Shown: positions 41,501-49,601, counted from the first letter of the stretch. The stretch is 64,000 nucleotides of DNA from Psychrobacillus sp. INOP01 (GCF_018140925.1 NZ_CP073315.1:1364001-1428000), one strand, 5' to 3'. Numbers and translations: made by a program. The notes: a model not told the origin generated them from the sequence alone.

Positions 41501-42034
41501 TTTGATACCTATTGTTGCAGCTTTAACGTTCAGCATATCCTGGCTTGTTTCCAGTAGGATAACATCTACTCCACCTTCTACTAAAGCCTTCGCCTGCACA
41601 TAAAAATCGTTAGTAAGTTCATCAAATGTTATACCACCAGTGACCGACAATGTTTTTGTCGTCGGTCCAATTGCCCCTGCTACAAACCGTGGCCAATCAG
41701 ATGTAGAGAATTCCTTTGCACATGTTTTAGCAAGTTTTGCTGCACAAAAGTTGATATCATGTGCTTGATCACCTAGATCATATTCATTCAATACGACCGG
41801 GGTTCCACCAAATGTATTCGTACAAATAATATCAGCACCAGCCGCTAAATATTCACGATGGACTTGTTCAATAACATCCGGTTTAACGATATTTAAATAT
41901 TCATTACAGCCGTCGTATTCTTCTCCACCGAAATCTTCGGGACTAAGATCCGCATTTTGAATCATCGTTCCCATCGCACCATCAATAATTAGAATTCTCT
42001 CATGGAGTTGCTGCTCAATTAGATGTTTGGACAT
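38591..42034 (-). CDS. metH: Cobalamin-dependent methionine synthase
   Basis: MetH transfers the methyl group of methyltetrahydrofolate to homocysteine through cobalamin. The 1,147-residue protein has all four modules: the homocysteine domain (zinc Cys in GGCCGTTPAHIRAV), the pterin domain (FIGERTNVIGSRKFKRLI), the B12 domain with KGDVHDIGKNLVD (the His is the cobalt ligand), and the AdoMet reactivation domain ending HPDARYFVVD. I use the ATG at 42034, overlapping the yitJ end by 20 bp. It is under the same SAM riboswitch as yitJ and depends on a supply of cobalamin. Confidence 0.95.
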   Translation of the reverse strand: MSKHLIEQQLHERILIIDGAMGTMIQNADLSPEDFGGEEYDGCNEYLNIVKPDVIEQVHREYLAAGADIICTNTFGGTPVVLNEYDLGDQAHDINFCAAKLAKTCAKEFSTSDWPRFVAGAIGPTTKTLSVTGGITFDELTNDFYVQAKALVEGGVDVILLETSQDMLNVKAATIGIKQAFEVLKKELPIMISGTIEPMGTTLAGQSIEAFYISIEHIKPLSVGLNCATGPEFMTDHIRSLSELSDGYVSCYPNAGLPDEEGHYHESPESLSKKLRGFAEKGWLNVVGGCCGTTPAHIRAVREEVKDLAPRKPVETGRRQGHVVSGIEPLQYDESMRPLFIGERTNVIGSRKFKRLIVDEKFEEASEIARAQVKGGAHVIDICLANPDRDELEDMTNFMKEVVKKVKVPLVIDSTDEKVIEVALKYSQGKTIINSINLEDGEERFEAVMPLVKKYGAAVVVGTIDELGMAVTRQRKLEIAQRSYDLLVNKWGLAPEDIIFDPLVFPVGTGDQQYIGSAVETIEGIRLIKEKLPRALTILGVSNVSFGLPPVGREVLNAVYLYHCTQAGLDYAIVNTEKLERYASIPKEEIDMANELLFTTTDQTLADFTDFYRDKKKEKTEDDIPKTVPERLAYYVIEGTKEGLIADLEAALQMYDAPLDVINGPLMKGMAEVGRLFNDNQLIVAEVLQSAGVMKASVAYLEQYMEKKEDDSGKGKIVLATVKGDVHDIGKNLVDIILSNNGYKVIDVGIKVTPATLIEVIRKEKPDMIGLSGLLVKSAQQMVITAQDFKEAGIDVPILVGGAALSRRFTETKISAEYDGPVLYAKDAMQGLDLANRLQNEVDKETLLVELGIQQEKRKIAEANRSAKQAVAILEKPVKTVREDVQVYIPKDVRRHVLKDYSVSHLHPYVNMRTLIGHHLGLKGYSEKLLAESDERATGLHELVTGYLQSDILKPQGVYQFFPAQADGDDVIIYDPTDAKTVIERFTFPRQSALPFLCLADYLKPVDSGEMDYVALMLVTAGHGVRAAAAKLKDKGKFLESHALQATALELAEGFAERIHQEIRDQWGFPDATDFTMRDRFAAKYQGQRFSFGYPACPNLDDQAKLFGLIKPEVIGVELTEEFMMEPEASVSAIVFAHPDARYFVVD

Positions 42035-43874
42035 AGCTGAATTCTCTCTCTTTCTTACGATCAATTTCTTGAATATAATGAATTAACTCGAGGGACATAT
42101 CGTATCTGAAAAATGGCGTAATAATATAAATGCCGTTAAATAGTTCTGCTGCTGTATCAATTAATTCCTTCGATATTTGGATACCTTCTGCAGTAGCACG
42201 CTCTCGATCTTCTCCACATAAACGCATACGTTCCAGCACTTCTTCGGACAATTTAATGCCCGGCACTTCATTGTGAAGAAATTCTGAATTTCGACTATTA
42301 GTCAGTGGCATAATGCCGATGAAAATAGGAGTCGATAAATGCTTGGTCGCTTCATATATTTCATGAATTTTTTCTTTCGAGTACACAGGTTGTGTGATGA
42401 AATAATCCGCTCCACATTCGATTTTCTTCTCTAGTCGCTTCACAGCGCGGTCAAGCACTCGAACATTTGGATTAAACGCGGCAGCTACAGAGAAGTTAGC
42501 TTTTTTACGAAGTGACTTTCCTGAGAAAGAAATACCTTCGTTTAATTGTTTTATTAGCTGAAGTAGTTCTAGACTAGAAACATCATAAACACTCGTTGCA
42601 CCTGGGAAATCACCAATTTTCGTTGGGTCTCCTGTTACAGCAAGAATATCACGAATCCCAAGCGCATCCAGTCCCATTAAATGAGATTGGAGACCGATTA
42701 AATTACGGTCACGGCATGTAATATGAGCAAGGGGACGAATATTTTTTTCATACTTTAACATTGAACCCATTGCCATATTGCTAATACGTGGGGAGGCTAA
42801 TGAATTGTCCGCCATCGTCACTGCATCAACTCCAGTAGCGTATAGCTGTTCCGCACCTTCCATAAACGTTGCCGTATCAAGATGACGAGGGGTGTCTAAT
42901 TCAACAATAATCGTCCGTTCTGTTTTAGCTTTTTCATGAAGGGGTTGTGTGTTAGTCGGCTTGGCATCTTGAATAATAATAGGCTTTCTTGTCTCTACAA
43001 CCTTACTAGTAATAGGTATTAAATGACCAATATGTTTTTTCACTGCTTCGATATGCTTTGGTGTCGTCCCACAGCAGCCTCCTATTAAGCGGACTCCCGC
43101 ATCCCTTAGGTGCAATGCTGCTTTACCGAAATAATCGGCATCGGACTCATAGACAATCCGTCCTTCATCTATATCAAGCAGACTCGCATTCGGATAAGCT
43201 GATAGGAATGCTTTTTCTGGAAGCTTTACTCCTTCAAATGCTTGAATTGTATGATGGGGACCTAGTCGACAGTTGACTCCCACGACATTTGCTCCGATTG
43301 ACTCGAGCTGATGTAGCGCATCATTCAGAGGTAAGCCATTTTGCAAAATACCAGGCTCATGCATAGATACTTGGGCAATGATTGGAATATCAGTTAGTGT
43401 ACGAAGATGAGTCACAGTAGTCTTTAATTCTTCCAAGTCATAATACGTTTCAAGTAACAAACCATCTGGATCTCCCGCTAACAACTGGATTGCCTGCTGA
43501 TCGAGTGAATGGATAATCTCCTGAAGCGAGGCATCACTTTTCCGAATTCCTAGAATACCCCCGATCGTACCGAGGACAAATTGATTGCCTGGTGCAGCAG
43601 CTTTTTTGGCAATTTGGATTGCCGCTTCATTTATTTCTTTCACTTGGTTTTCTAATCCATAGCGTGCCAGCTTAATGGCATTCGCCCCATACGTATTCGT
43701 TTGAATAATATCCGCTCCGGCCGCAATATAGTCTTGATGAATCTTCTCAATAATTTCCGGCTTCTTAATATTCAATTCCTCATTGCAATAGTCAATTCCA
43801 TACGAATAAAGAAGTGTTCCCATTGCCCCATCCGCTGTCAGTATAGACGTCTGTAATTTCTCTAATAAACCCAT
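42015..43874 (-). CDS. yitJ: Bifunctional homocysteine S-methyltransferase / methylenetetrahydrofolate reductase
   Basis: A 619-residue YitJ-type fusion. The first half is a homocysteine methyltransferase barrel with zinc Cys motifs VGVNCRLGP and GGCCGTTPKHIEAV. The second half is a MetF-like FAD reductase (TCRDRNLIGLQSHLMGLDALG, AVTGDPTKIGDFPGATSVYD, CGADYFITQPVYS). The reductase makes the methyl-folate used by MetH, encoded next. The start at 43874 follows GGGAGAGGATGG. A SAM-I riboswitch with terminator controls both genes. Confidence 0.93.
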   Translation of the reverse strand: MGLLEKLQTSILTADGAMGTLLYSYGIDYCNEELNIKKPEIIEKIHQDYIAAGADIIQTNTYGANAIKLARYGLENQVKEINEAAIQIAKKAAAPGNQFVLGTIGGILGIRKSDASLQEIIHSLDQQAIQLLAGDPDGLLLETYYDLEELKTTVTHLRTLTDIPIIAQVSMHEPGILQNGLPLNDALHQLESIGANVVGVNCRLGPHHTIQAFEGVKLPEKAFLSAYPNASLLDIDEGRIVYESDADYFGKAALHLRDAGVRLIGGCCGTTPKHIEAVKKHIGHLIPITSKVVETRKPIIIQDAKPTNTQPLHEKAKTERTIIVELDTPRHLDTATFMEGAEQLYATGVDAVTMADNSLASPRISNMAMGSMLKYEKNIRPLAHITCRDRNLIGLQSHLMGLDALGIRDILAVTGDPTKIGDFPGATSVYDVSSLELLQLIKQLNEGISFSGKSLRKKANFSVAAAFNPNVRVLDRAVKRLEKKIECGADYFITQPVYSKEKIHEIYEATKHLSTPIFIGIMPLTNSRNSEFLHNEVPGIKLSEEVLERMRLCGEDRERATAEGIQISKELIDTAAELFNGIYIITPFFRYDMSLELIHYIQEIDRKKEREFSYVQTSN

Positions 43875-43894
43875 TTGTATCCATCCTCTCCCAT

Positions 43895-43925
43895 ATAAAA
43901 AAGCCTTCCATGAAAAGAAGGCTTT
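43895..43925 (-). terminator. SAM riboswitch terminator before yitJ
   Basis: On the minus strand AAAGCCTTCTTTTCATGGAA plus GGCTTTTTT forms a stem AAAGCCTTC/GAAGGCTTT (one bulge) with a T-run, placed between the S-box aptamer and the gene. Confidence 0.92.
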
Positions 43926-43946
43926 ACGAGTATGCAAGATACCACC

Positions 43947-44056
43947 TTCTCATCTTTCAAACTTTTGCAAAGTCTGCTGGATTTAGCACCTGACCAATTA
44001 ATTGGCTGGTTGCTGAAGCGTCGTAGGGCCAGTCCCTCGGCTTCTCTTGATAAGAA
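43947..44056 (-). promoter_or_regulatory. SAM-I (S-box) riboswitch
   Basis: On the minus strand: P1 TTCTTATC/GATGAGAA, then AAGAGAAGCCGAGGGACTGG, CCCTACGACGCTTCAGCAACC, AGGTGCTAAATCCAGCAGAC, and TTTGAAAGATGAGAA. These are the conserved S-box blocks, including the k-turn and the SAM-binding GCTAAATCC segment. High SAM should shut down yitJ-metH. Confidence 0.96.
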
Positions 44057-44084
44057 TTTCACTATTCAATTTTCTATTAGACAT

Positions 44085-44113
44085 ATCGTACCTTTATTCA
44101 ACTAAAGCGTCAA
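44085..44113 (-). promoter_or_regulatory. Promoter of yitJ-metH
   Basis: TTGACG (44113-44108) and TACGAT (44090-44085) on the minus strand, 17 bp apart, about 25 bp upstream of the riboswitch. Confidence 0.78.
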
Positions 44114-44157
44114 GATATGTTTTGAATTTTCTATACACTTCGAGCGAGAAAATAATG

Positions 44158-44283
44158 ATTCGACCGATGTTGAGCGTTATTCAACCGATAATATTATATA
44201 TTCGACCGATATGACCAACTATTCGACCGATTATCACTCACATTCAACCGATTCTTACTCGTATTCGACCGATTCCTGCTTTT
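44158..44283. repeat. 21-bp periodic repeat array 2 (six units)
   Basis: Units begin at 44158, 44179, 44200, 44221, 44242 and 44263, exactly 21 bp apart. Each starts ATTCGACCGAT (or ATTCAACCGAT) and ends in 10 variable bases. The last unit runs into the stop codon of the NERD gene. The first two variable parts (GTTGAGCGTT and AATATTATAT) equal those of array 1 with at most one change. The third unit (ATGACCAACT) is absent from array 1. Confidence 0.92.
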
Positions 44284-45226
44284 ACTTCCACTTCCATGTA
44301 TAAATTGTGTTTTTACCATTTCCACTTTTCACTAAATTCATTGAGTTTAAGATTCGACAAGCAGATTGTGAAGTATCCAGATGAAGAAATTTCTTACATT
44401 GCCGATTCTTAATTGTCTTCCCAATTAAAACAAACCACTCTCGAATCGCTTTCTCATGTGCTAGCCTGTCTACATGACCACAACGCTTACAGTTCCAACC
44501 ATTCTTCTTTTTCTCTATGCCAAACACTCCACATTTTTCACAGCACACTCCAGTGTGTAAATCATTTGGATGGATGCCCCACCGACTACACATTGGATAT
44601 GGAAAGTAAGGTTTGTGACTTGTAACGATTTCTTTACTCAATGCATGCATATCATTGCTAGACATACACTGTTTTTCGAGAGGAATTTTACGTAAATAGA
44701 CAGGAATTGTTTGATGAAGAATAGCATTATATTTTGTGGGAGGTTCTATAACTCTAACTTTGAAGTTTGTTAATACAATTACTCCGTAAATAGGAATTGT
44801 CACACTTCGTTGTTTCATCCATTCGTCGAGTAAATAAATATTACGTTCAATCTGTATCTCGGGACTCTCAAATACATCCACTTTACCTTCTTCATTTTCT
44901 CTTTCTAATTGATAAGGATTTTCCTTAAAGCTCAACTTCCCTCCTATATTCTTACTCTCTAAAACCACTGCAAAATGCTGCGTCAAAAACACTGTATCAA
45001 TCTGAAATTTCCCATACGATTCCAAACTTACATCGTGCAACACCACATATTCAAACGGAAATGAATACTTATGAAACACCTCGTCCACTCGAAATTCCCC
45101 ATGAATCCCTGCCATCGCCAAATGCATTTTCGAACGAATTAATTCCTTCAACTCATGCATCTCTGGCAATCGCCGATCCAATAGTTGCAACCCAAAATAG
45201 CTATACTCTTCAGTACGCACTTTCAT
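44282..45226 (-). CDS. NERD domain protein with a C-terminal zinc ribbon
   Basis: A 314-residue protein. The NERD (nuclease-related) domain spans about residues 35-150, with GIHGEFRVDEVF, FQIDTVFLTQHFAVVLESKNIGG and the Glu-x-Lys pair of the nuclease core. A zinc-ribbon-like module CCEKCGVFGI plus WNCKRCGHVD follows near residue 235, then a short winged-helix-like end. NERD proteins are thought to process DNA or RNA; targets are unknown. I prefer the ATG at 45226 after GGGGTGA over the longer frame. Array 2 touches its 3' end in place of a terminator. Confidence 0.75.
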   Translation of the reverse strand: MKVRTEEYSYFGLQLLDRRLPEMHELKELIRSKMHLAMAGIHGEFRVDEVFHKYSFPFEYVVLHDVSLESYGKFQIDTVFLTQHFAVVLESKNIGGKLSFKENPYQLERENEEGKVDVFESPEIQIERNIYLLDEWMKQRSVTIPIYGVIVLTNFKVRVIEPPTKYNAILHQTIPVYLRKIPLEKQCMSSNDMHALSKEIVTSHKPYFPYPMCSRWGIHPNDLHTGVCCEKCGVFGIEKKKNGWNCKRCGHVDRLAHEKAIREWFVLIGKTIKNRQCKKFLHLDTSQSACRILNSMNLVKSGNGKNTIYTWKWK

Positions 45227-45312
45227 TATCAATAGATCACCCCATCCGCATCGTATCACAACCTTAATAATTGTAAATTCCACCAAATAAGCAACTATTT
45301 CATTTTCCCCAT

Positions 45313-45345
45313 AAAAAAAAGGACCAAAATTAAATTTTGGTCCAA
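45313..45345 (-). terminator. Terminator after the HemY-type oxidase gene
   Basis: GGACCAAAATT pairs with AATTTTGGTCC, followed by eight T on the minus strand; it starts four bases after the stop codon. Confidence 0.93.
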
Positions 45346-45349
45346 AAAC

Positions 45350-46741
45350 TTATTCAACTATTGAATTTACGATTTTTTCTGCAGTTTCTTTACCGTTTTT
45401 AATACAAGCGACAATTCCAACTCCGTAATAAGAACAGCCTGCCAGTACTACGTTTGGCATTGCATCAGTCATTTTAGCTGATAATGATTGAATTGCCTCA
45501 CCGTGTGCTAAATGATAGTTTGGCATTTGATCGTTCCATTTCGTTACTTCTATTACTTTAGGCTTGCCCGTTAATTTCAAGCTCATTTCAATGTCTTGGA
45601 GTGCAACTTCTACTAGCTCGTCCTCCGTCATATTTTTCATGCTCTCGAAGAATGGGCTTGAGCTCTTGTAGAACATACGTACAAGTAATTGATTGTCCTT
45701 TGATGTATGTGTCCATTTACGGCTTGTCCACGTGCATGCATTACATTTCACATCACTATTTTCGGACACGATAAAACCAGTGCCCTCTGCTGGAAGCTGC
45801 CCGTCTGGTATATCAAAACCAAGATATACACTAATAAGTGATGAATTTTTCAGGCTGTTGAAATCAGTATCCAACTCTTCGTCTTGAAGAATTGCCTGAG
45901 CTACATGATGAGGAGTAGCAAGCACTACACTATCTGCTTCAATCGTGTCTCCATTAGTCAATAAAACGATATAACGGCCATCCTTCTTTTCAACTTTCTT
46001 CGTTGCCACACCCTTAATTATCGTTGTTTCACTAAGTACTTCCTCTAAGCGGTCAATCAGTGTAGAAAGTCCATTCTGAAAAGAGATAAATTTTTTATTT
46101 GCATTAGCTTGAAACTTCGCTTTATTTTCTTCAAGACCCTTAATAATACTGCCATACTTATTTTTGTAATCAATCAAATAAGGCAATGTTGTAGCAATAG
46201 TAAGCTTATGTAAATCTCCAGAATACACACCAGATAACACAGGCACAATTTGTTTTTCAACTAATTCTTTCCCTAAGAAATATTCCAAAAATGACCCGAC
46301 TGAGCTTTCTTTAGTGAAGGTTTCATTTGGTAATTCCAAATCTTTTAATGCTTCTTTTTTCCCTCCTTCTGACACTAGAGTGCTGCTATTTAACGACTCA
46401 ATACTTGTGGGAATACCGAATACAGTATCTGCCGGAATTGCATGTAACTCATTGTTTGTGTAAATGTATGAAATGCCCGTAGAGTTGTACACCTTTTCAT
46501 CTTCTAGCTGTAGCTCTTCAATTAATTTTGTGATGGCTTCGTTTCTTGCTACGATTGAATCAGCTCCAACCTCCATAATGAAGTCATCCTCCTGCATCGT
46601 ATGAATCTTGCCGCCTAAATACTCGTTTGCTTCAACTAATACTAACTCTATATCTAAAGACCTTTCGTTTTTAAGTTTTTGCAAATAATGCATAGTAGAA
46701 AGTCCTGTAATTCCCCCACCAATAACCACTACTTTTTTCAA
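45350..46741 (-). CDS. hemY: Coproporphyrinogen III oxidase (HemY/CgoX)
   Basis: A 463-residue FAD enzyme of the Gram-positive haem pathway that oxidises coproporphyrinogen III to coproporphyrin III. It has the dinucleotide motif VVVIGGGITGLSTMHYL at its start, the LVEANEYLGGKIHT segment, and the C-terminal LAGCSYYGVGIVACIKNGKE, all typical of HemY. Two starts are possible: GTG at 46750, which lies in the AAGGAGTG site, or TTG at 46741 at good spacing. I prefer the TTG. The gene is far from other hem genes in this window. Confidence 0.88.
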   Translation of the reverse strand: MKKVVVIGGGITGLSTMHYLQKLKNERSLDIELVLVEANEYLGGKIHTMQEDDFIMEVGADSIVARNEAITKLIEELQLEDEKVYNSTGISYIYTNNELHAIPADTVFGIPTSIESLNSSTLVSEGGKKEALKDLELPNETFTKESSVGSFLEYFLGKELVEKQIVPVLSGVYSGDLHKLTIATTLPYLIDYKNKYGSIIKGLEENKAKFQANANKKFISFQNGLSTLIDRLEEVLSETTIIKGVATKKVEKKDGRYIVLLTNGDTIEADSVVLATPHHVAQAILQDEELDTDFNSLKNSSLISVYLGFDIPDGQLPAEGTGFIVSENSDVKCNACTWTSRKWTHTSKDNQLLVRMFYKSSSPFFESMKNMTEDELVEVALQDIEMSLKLTGKPKVIEVTKWNDQMPNYHLAHGEAIQSLSAKMTDAMPNVVLAGCSYYGVGIVACIKNGKETAEKIVNSIVE

Positions 46742-46957
46742 CGTAACCACTCCTTATTTCAATTCATACAACTAGTATAAGCGTTTTTGAAAATATCGGA
46801 TATGATTTACATCACTGCTAGAAGGTAAATTATGTACAAATGGAGAAGTTAGCTCTAATGATATCGTTCAGTAGTAAATCTGTATAGGAGGAGATAATAC
46901 GGATTCGTTGTCAGTATTACATTTCTAGGTTCTATCATTTTTAGTATTCTTAATCTT
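46742..46957. other. Intergenic region upstream of the hemY-type gene
   Basis: The gap between hemY and the next gene is about 580 bp. An AGGAGGAGAT ribosome-binding-like site at 46888-46897 leads into a short hydrophobic frame (FVVSITFLGSIIFSILNLK) just before the hairpin at 46958, but no start codon is available. It could be a dead small gene. The rest is AT-rich with nothing recognisable. Confidence 0.35.
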
Positions 46958-46991
46958 AAATAAAAGGACCAATTAGAGGGTCCTTTTATTT
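46958..46991 (+). terminator. Orphan terminator-like hairpin
   Basis: AAATAAAAGGACC pairs with GGTCCTTTTATTT around a 7-8-nt loop. It is symmetric, so it could act in either direction. The only upstream candidate is the startless small hydrophobic frame. Confidence 0.7.
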
Positions 46992-47319
46992 GAAAGATAT
47001 CTCTCATCTAACTTTTTTCTCAACATAAAGATAGGTAGAACTTTTTCATTTGCTACAACTTCTAAAAAAATTCAAATACTTAGTCAAAAACCCTTATATA
47101 TATATTTAACTTTACATATACTAAAATATAATTTAGTTAAAAATATTGGCTATGTTAAAGGTGCGGGTTGATTTTTCTTAGTTTGTGAAGTGTTACACTT
47201 AAACTAACGCAGCAGTTTAGTCGAATAAATAAAATTAGAAAAAAGCGGAACTCTAGTTTGTTTATATTCGTATAATTATTATGATTTGATTATTATGACA
47301 CTTGAAAGGTGGATTTTTT
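46992..47319. other. AT-rich gap before the paralogue pair
   Basis: About 330 bp. Poly-AT runs at 47090-47140 may be an UP-like promoter region for the following gene. No frame or RNA gene was seen. Confidence 0.4.
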
Positions 47320-47661
47320 ATGTACAAAGTGAATGGTATAGAAGCTTATGAAGCACATAATCGAACTGAGTTATTAGCAGGTTTAGAGGCAAAATCTGAA
47401 TATATCCTTATTAAAGGAGACTATTATAAAGAAGTAAGAAAGATTATGGATACTCATCTTCCAGAGAACGAAAGTATAGGAGTGGCATTAGGAAGCGCAG
47501 GTGTGTTATCAATTCTTAATTATGCAATAGATGCAGTAAGAAATTCATTCAGTAATGCAGATAAAATGGATAAAAAAATTGACAGAAAGTTAAATTCATT
47601 CAAGGTTAAAAAGATTACAGATGATGGTTTATTATTGAGCTTAAAGCAGTTAGATTATTAG
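47320..47661 (+). CDS. Unknown protein, paralogue of the second half of the next gene
   Basis: A 113-residue protein starting at an ATG six bases after GAAAGGTGG. It has a polar N-terminal part (SEYILIKGDYYKEVRKI), a Gly-rich hydrophobic centre (IGVALGSAGVLSILNYAIDAV), and a basic end (FKVKKITDDGLLLSLKQLDY). The downstream locus encodes the same domain (YIVIKGEYKKE, LELGSAGTVTIL, KYKIKKINENELLLYLRQLDY). No known family was recognised. A small single-helix membrane or pore-like protein is conceivable from the centre. Confidence 0.6.
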   Translation: MYKVNGIEAYEAHNRTELLAGLEAKSEYILIKGDYYKEVRKIMDTHLPENESIGVALGSAGVLSILNYAIDAVRNSFSNADKMDKKIDRKLNSFKVKKITDDGLLLSLKQLDY

Positions 47662-47859
47662 AACTTGCATACATAGAACTATTTTTGATAGTTCTATGTG
47701 AATAAATACACTTAAACAAACGGGTGCTTTAGTAAAAACATACACCAAAGTAAAATGAGCGTGGAGATATATTTTCCAGCTCATTTTTTTATGTGCATTT
47801 CAAATCAACCTTTGCCTTTAACATAGCCAAAATATTTTATTAATTGGAGGGTATAGGAA

Positions 47860-48388
47860 ATGAGCCTTTTAGATATTTATTTACAAAAAAACGGGAAGAA
47901 ACGGTACGATGTATTCAAAAAAACGGGAATAAGTCAGCAAATGCTCGCAAGTGTAAACAAAAAAGATATAAGCAGTTATTCAGTTAAGACGATACAGGCA
48001 ATCGCAAAAACAGTAGAGAAGAGTGTAGGTACTGTCTTAGAAGAGTTAGTACGGTTAGAACAAGAAAATGCATACTTTGAAGCATTTAATGTAGATGACT
48101 TACTATTAGCTTTAAAATAAAGAAACTTATATTGTAATCAAGGGTGAATATAAAAAGGAAATAGATCAATTTGCTGAAGCCCAGCTTTCAGAAACAGAAA
48201 CTTTAAGGTTGGAATTAGGTTCTGCTGGAACAGTAACAATTTTAGCAGAAGCGATTTTTCAATTAGCAAACCTATTCAGTAATAAAGATGCTGAGCAAAA
48301 GAAAATTGAAAGCCAAATCCGTAAGTACAAAATAAAAAAAATTAATGAAAATGAACTACTATTGTATTTGCGTCAATTAGATTATTAA
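47860..48388 (+). pseudogene. HTH protein fused to the same unknown domain, split by a frameshift
   Basis: The first frame (47860-48120, 86 residues) has a GGAGGG site and an XRE-like helix-turn-helix (YDVFKKTGISQQMLASVNKK, YSVKTIQAIAKTVEKSVGTVLEELV). Its end AFNVDDLLLALK aligns with AHNRTELLAGLE of the preceding gene. After the TAA at 48118 the homology continues in the +1 frame (KETYIVIKGEYKKEIDQFA, then LELGSAGTVTILAEAIFQLA) to a stop at 48388. A one-base change in the A-rich run at 48114-48121 would restore one protein of about 176 residues. Sequencing error, decay and true frameshifting cannot be told apart here. Confidence 0.72.
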
Positions 48389-48433
48389 TTTTTCTGTAGC
48401 ATGCCTTTATTTTCTCCTGAATGCTCTATTCTA

Positions 48434-48865
48434 CTAAAGCGCCTTGTTAGTAGAGGAAGTGTTACTTTTTAAGCTATCTAACAAAACATAGCCAAATATA
48501 ACCCCAGCTATTGATGTGAATGTTATATCTCCTAACAACATAACCGCATTTGAAAACAACAAGTTAGTTCCGTAAGCAATAGCAAGAAGTGGAATCATTG
48601 CTATATAGAGAGATGGGATTCCAATTACGATGACCTTAATCCAATCAAACGACCATCTCTTTTTATCTTTAATTTCTAAAATCAATTTAGGTAATCGTAA
48701 CAACATTCCAATAAAAATAGAGAAAAAACTTGCAAATGTTATATACGGTTTAAGATCAAATATAATTGCAGATTTTTCTCTTAATCTCATTTGATAATCC
48801 ATACCAAAATAAAAAATAAATCCAATTACTACTGTGGAAAAGAAAATAAATAAAAACCTTTTCAT
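48434..48865 (-). CDS. Membrane protein of unknown function
   Basis: A 143-residue protein with four predicted membrane helices (about residues 3-20, 44-60, 75-98 and 108-130) and a short charged loop DKKRWSFDW. A GGAGGAG site precedes its ATG. No family recognised. It lies between the frameshifted HTH gene and the kyn operon. Confidence 0.65.
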   Translation of the reverse strand: MKRFLFIFFSTVVIGFIFYFGMDYQMRLREKSAIIFDLKPYITFASFFSIFIGMLLRLPKLILEIKDKKRWSFDWIKVIVIGIPSLYIAMIPLLAIAYGTNLLFSNAVMLLGDITFTSIAGVIFGYVLLDSLKSNTSSTNKAL

Positions 48866-48915
48866 TCTAGCTCCTCCTTCATTTTTGTACTTAAGCTACT
48901 TACCTTTTAAAACAG

Positions 48916-48953
48916 AAAAGGATAGACAAGCATATCAAAGTGCTATCTATCCC
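48916..48953 (-). terminator. Terminator after kynB
   Basis: On the minus strand GGATAGA-AGCA pairs with TGCT-TCTATCC, followed by TTTTC. It closes the kynurenine operon. Confidence 0.8.
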
Positions 48954-48958
48954 GTTTA

Positions 48959-49585
48959 TTATATTTTTTTTAGCACAGCACGTATGGGACTTCCATCTGC
49001 TCCTTCAATTTTCAAGGGTAGAGCGATTAAATCGTAATCACCAGGCTCCACATTTTCCAACAAGAGATTTTCTATAATATGCACATCATTATTAAACAGG
49101 GAATGATGGGCTAATAGCTCCTTACTTTCTATATCATCAACTGATGGTTGATCCGTGCCGATTAGAAAAATACCCCTTTCCTTTAAAAAGGGTCCAATAT
49201 TCTCCTTCAAAATATTAATCTTTTCAGGAAATTTTTCAGGTGATGCAGTGTTCGTCGTTTTTAAAAGTAAACGCTCTACACCCGTTAAATCAAATCCTTC
49301 TAATTCCTCTCTGCCAATTTCAGTGGCACCAACGACACTCACCACTTTTGCACGTCCAATATACATATTCACGTCAAGCATATCTAGTGTTTTTCCTTCA
49401 CTTACATAGTGAAATGGTGCATCTGCATGAGTTCCAGTATGCAAACTTGCTTTAATCGTCCCAACATTTGCAGCACCACCCTCTTCCTTTGTAGCGGTTA
49501 GTTCATATGCAAACGGAGTATCCCCTGGCCATGTTGCTATTCTAGTAGAAATAGTTTGTGTAATATCAATCCATTCTTTGTTCAT
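48959..49585 (-). CDS. kynB: Kynurenine formamidase
   Basis: KynB hydrolyses N-formylkynurenine to kynurenine. The 208-residue cyclase-family protein carries the metal-binding HTGTHADAPFHY near residue 50, the ATWPGDTPF segment at the N-terminus and IGTDQPSVDD later. The ATG at 49585 follows GGGGAGG. It is the last gene of kynU-kynA-kynB but separated from kynA by a 143-bp gap made almost wholly of a hairpin repeat. Confidence 0.93.
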   Translation of the reverse strand: MNKEWIDITQTISTRIATWPGDTPFAYELTATKEEGGAANVGTIKASLHTGTHADAPFHYVSEGKTLDMLDVNMYIGRAKVVSVVGATEIGREELEGFDLTGVERLLLKTTNTASPEKFPEKINILKENIGPFLKERGIFLIGTDQPSVDDIESKELLAHHSLFNNDVHIIENLLLENVEPGDYDLIALPLKIEGADGSPIRAVLKKI

Positions 49586-49601
49586 TTTCCTAACCTCCCC
49601 T

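Noticed and set aside
38449-44283. CRISPR array for the 21-bp repeats
   Set aside because: The repeat is only 11 bp with 10-bp variable parts that are shared between the two arrays, and no cas genes are near. Spacers of that size do not exist in known CRISPR arrays.
46888-46960. Small hydrophobic gene after the AGGAGGAGAT site
   Set aside because: The frame FVVSITFLGSIIFSILNLK has a stop just before it and no ATG, GTG or TTG, so it cannot be supported as a gene.
48111-48120. Programmed -1 frameshift at the slippery string T TTA AAA
   Set aside because: The heptamer is a good -1 site, but the homologous downstream reading is in the +1 frame; the -1 frame meets a stop after six codons.
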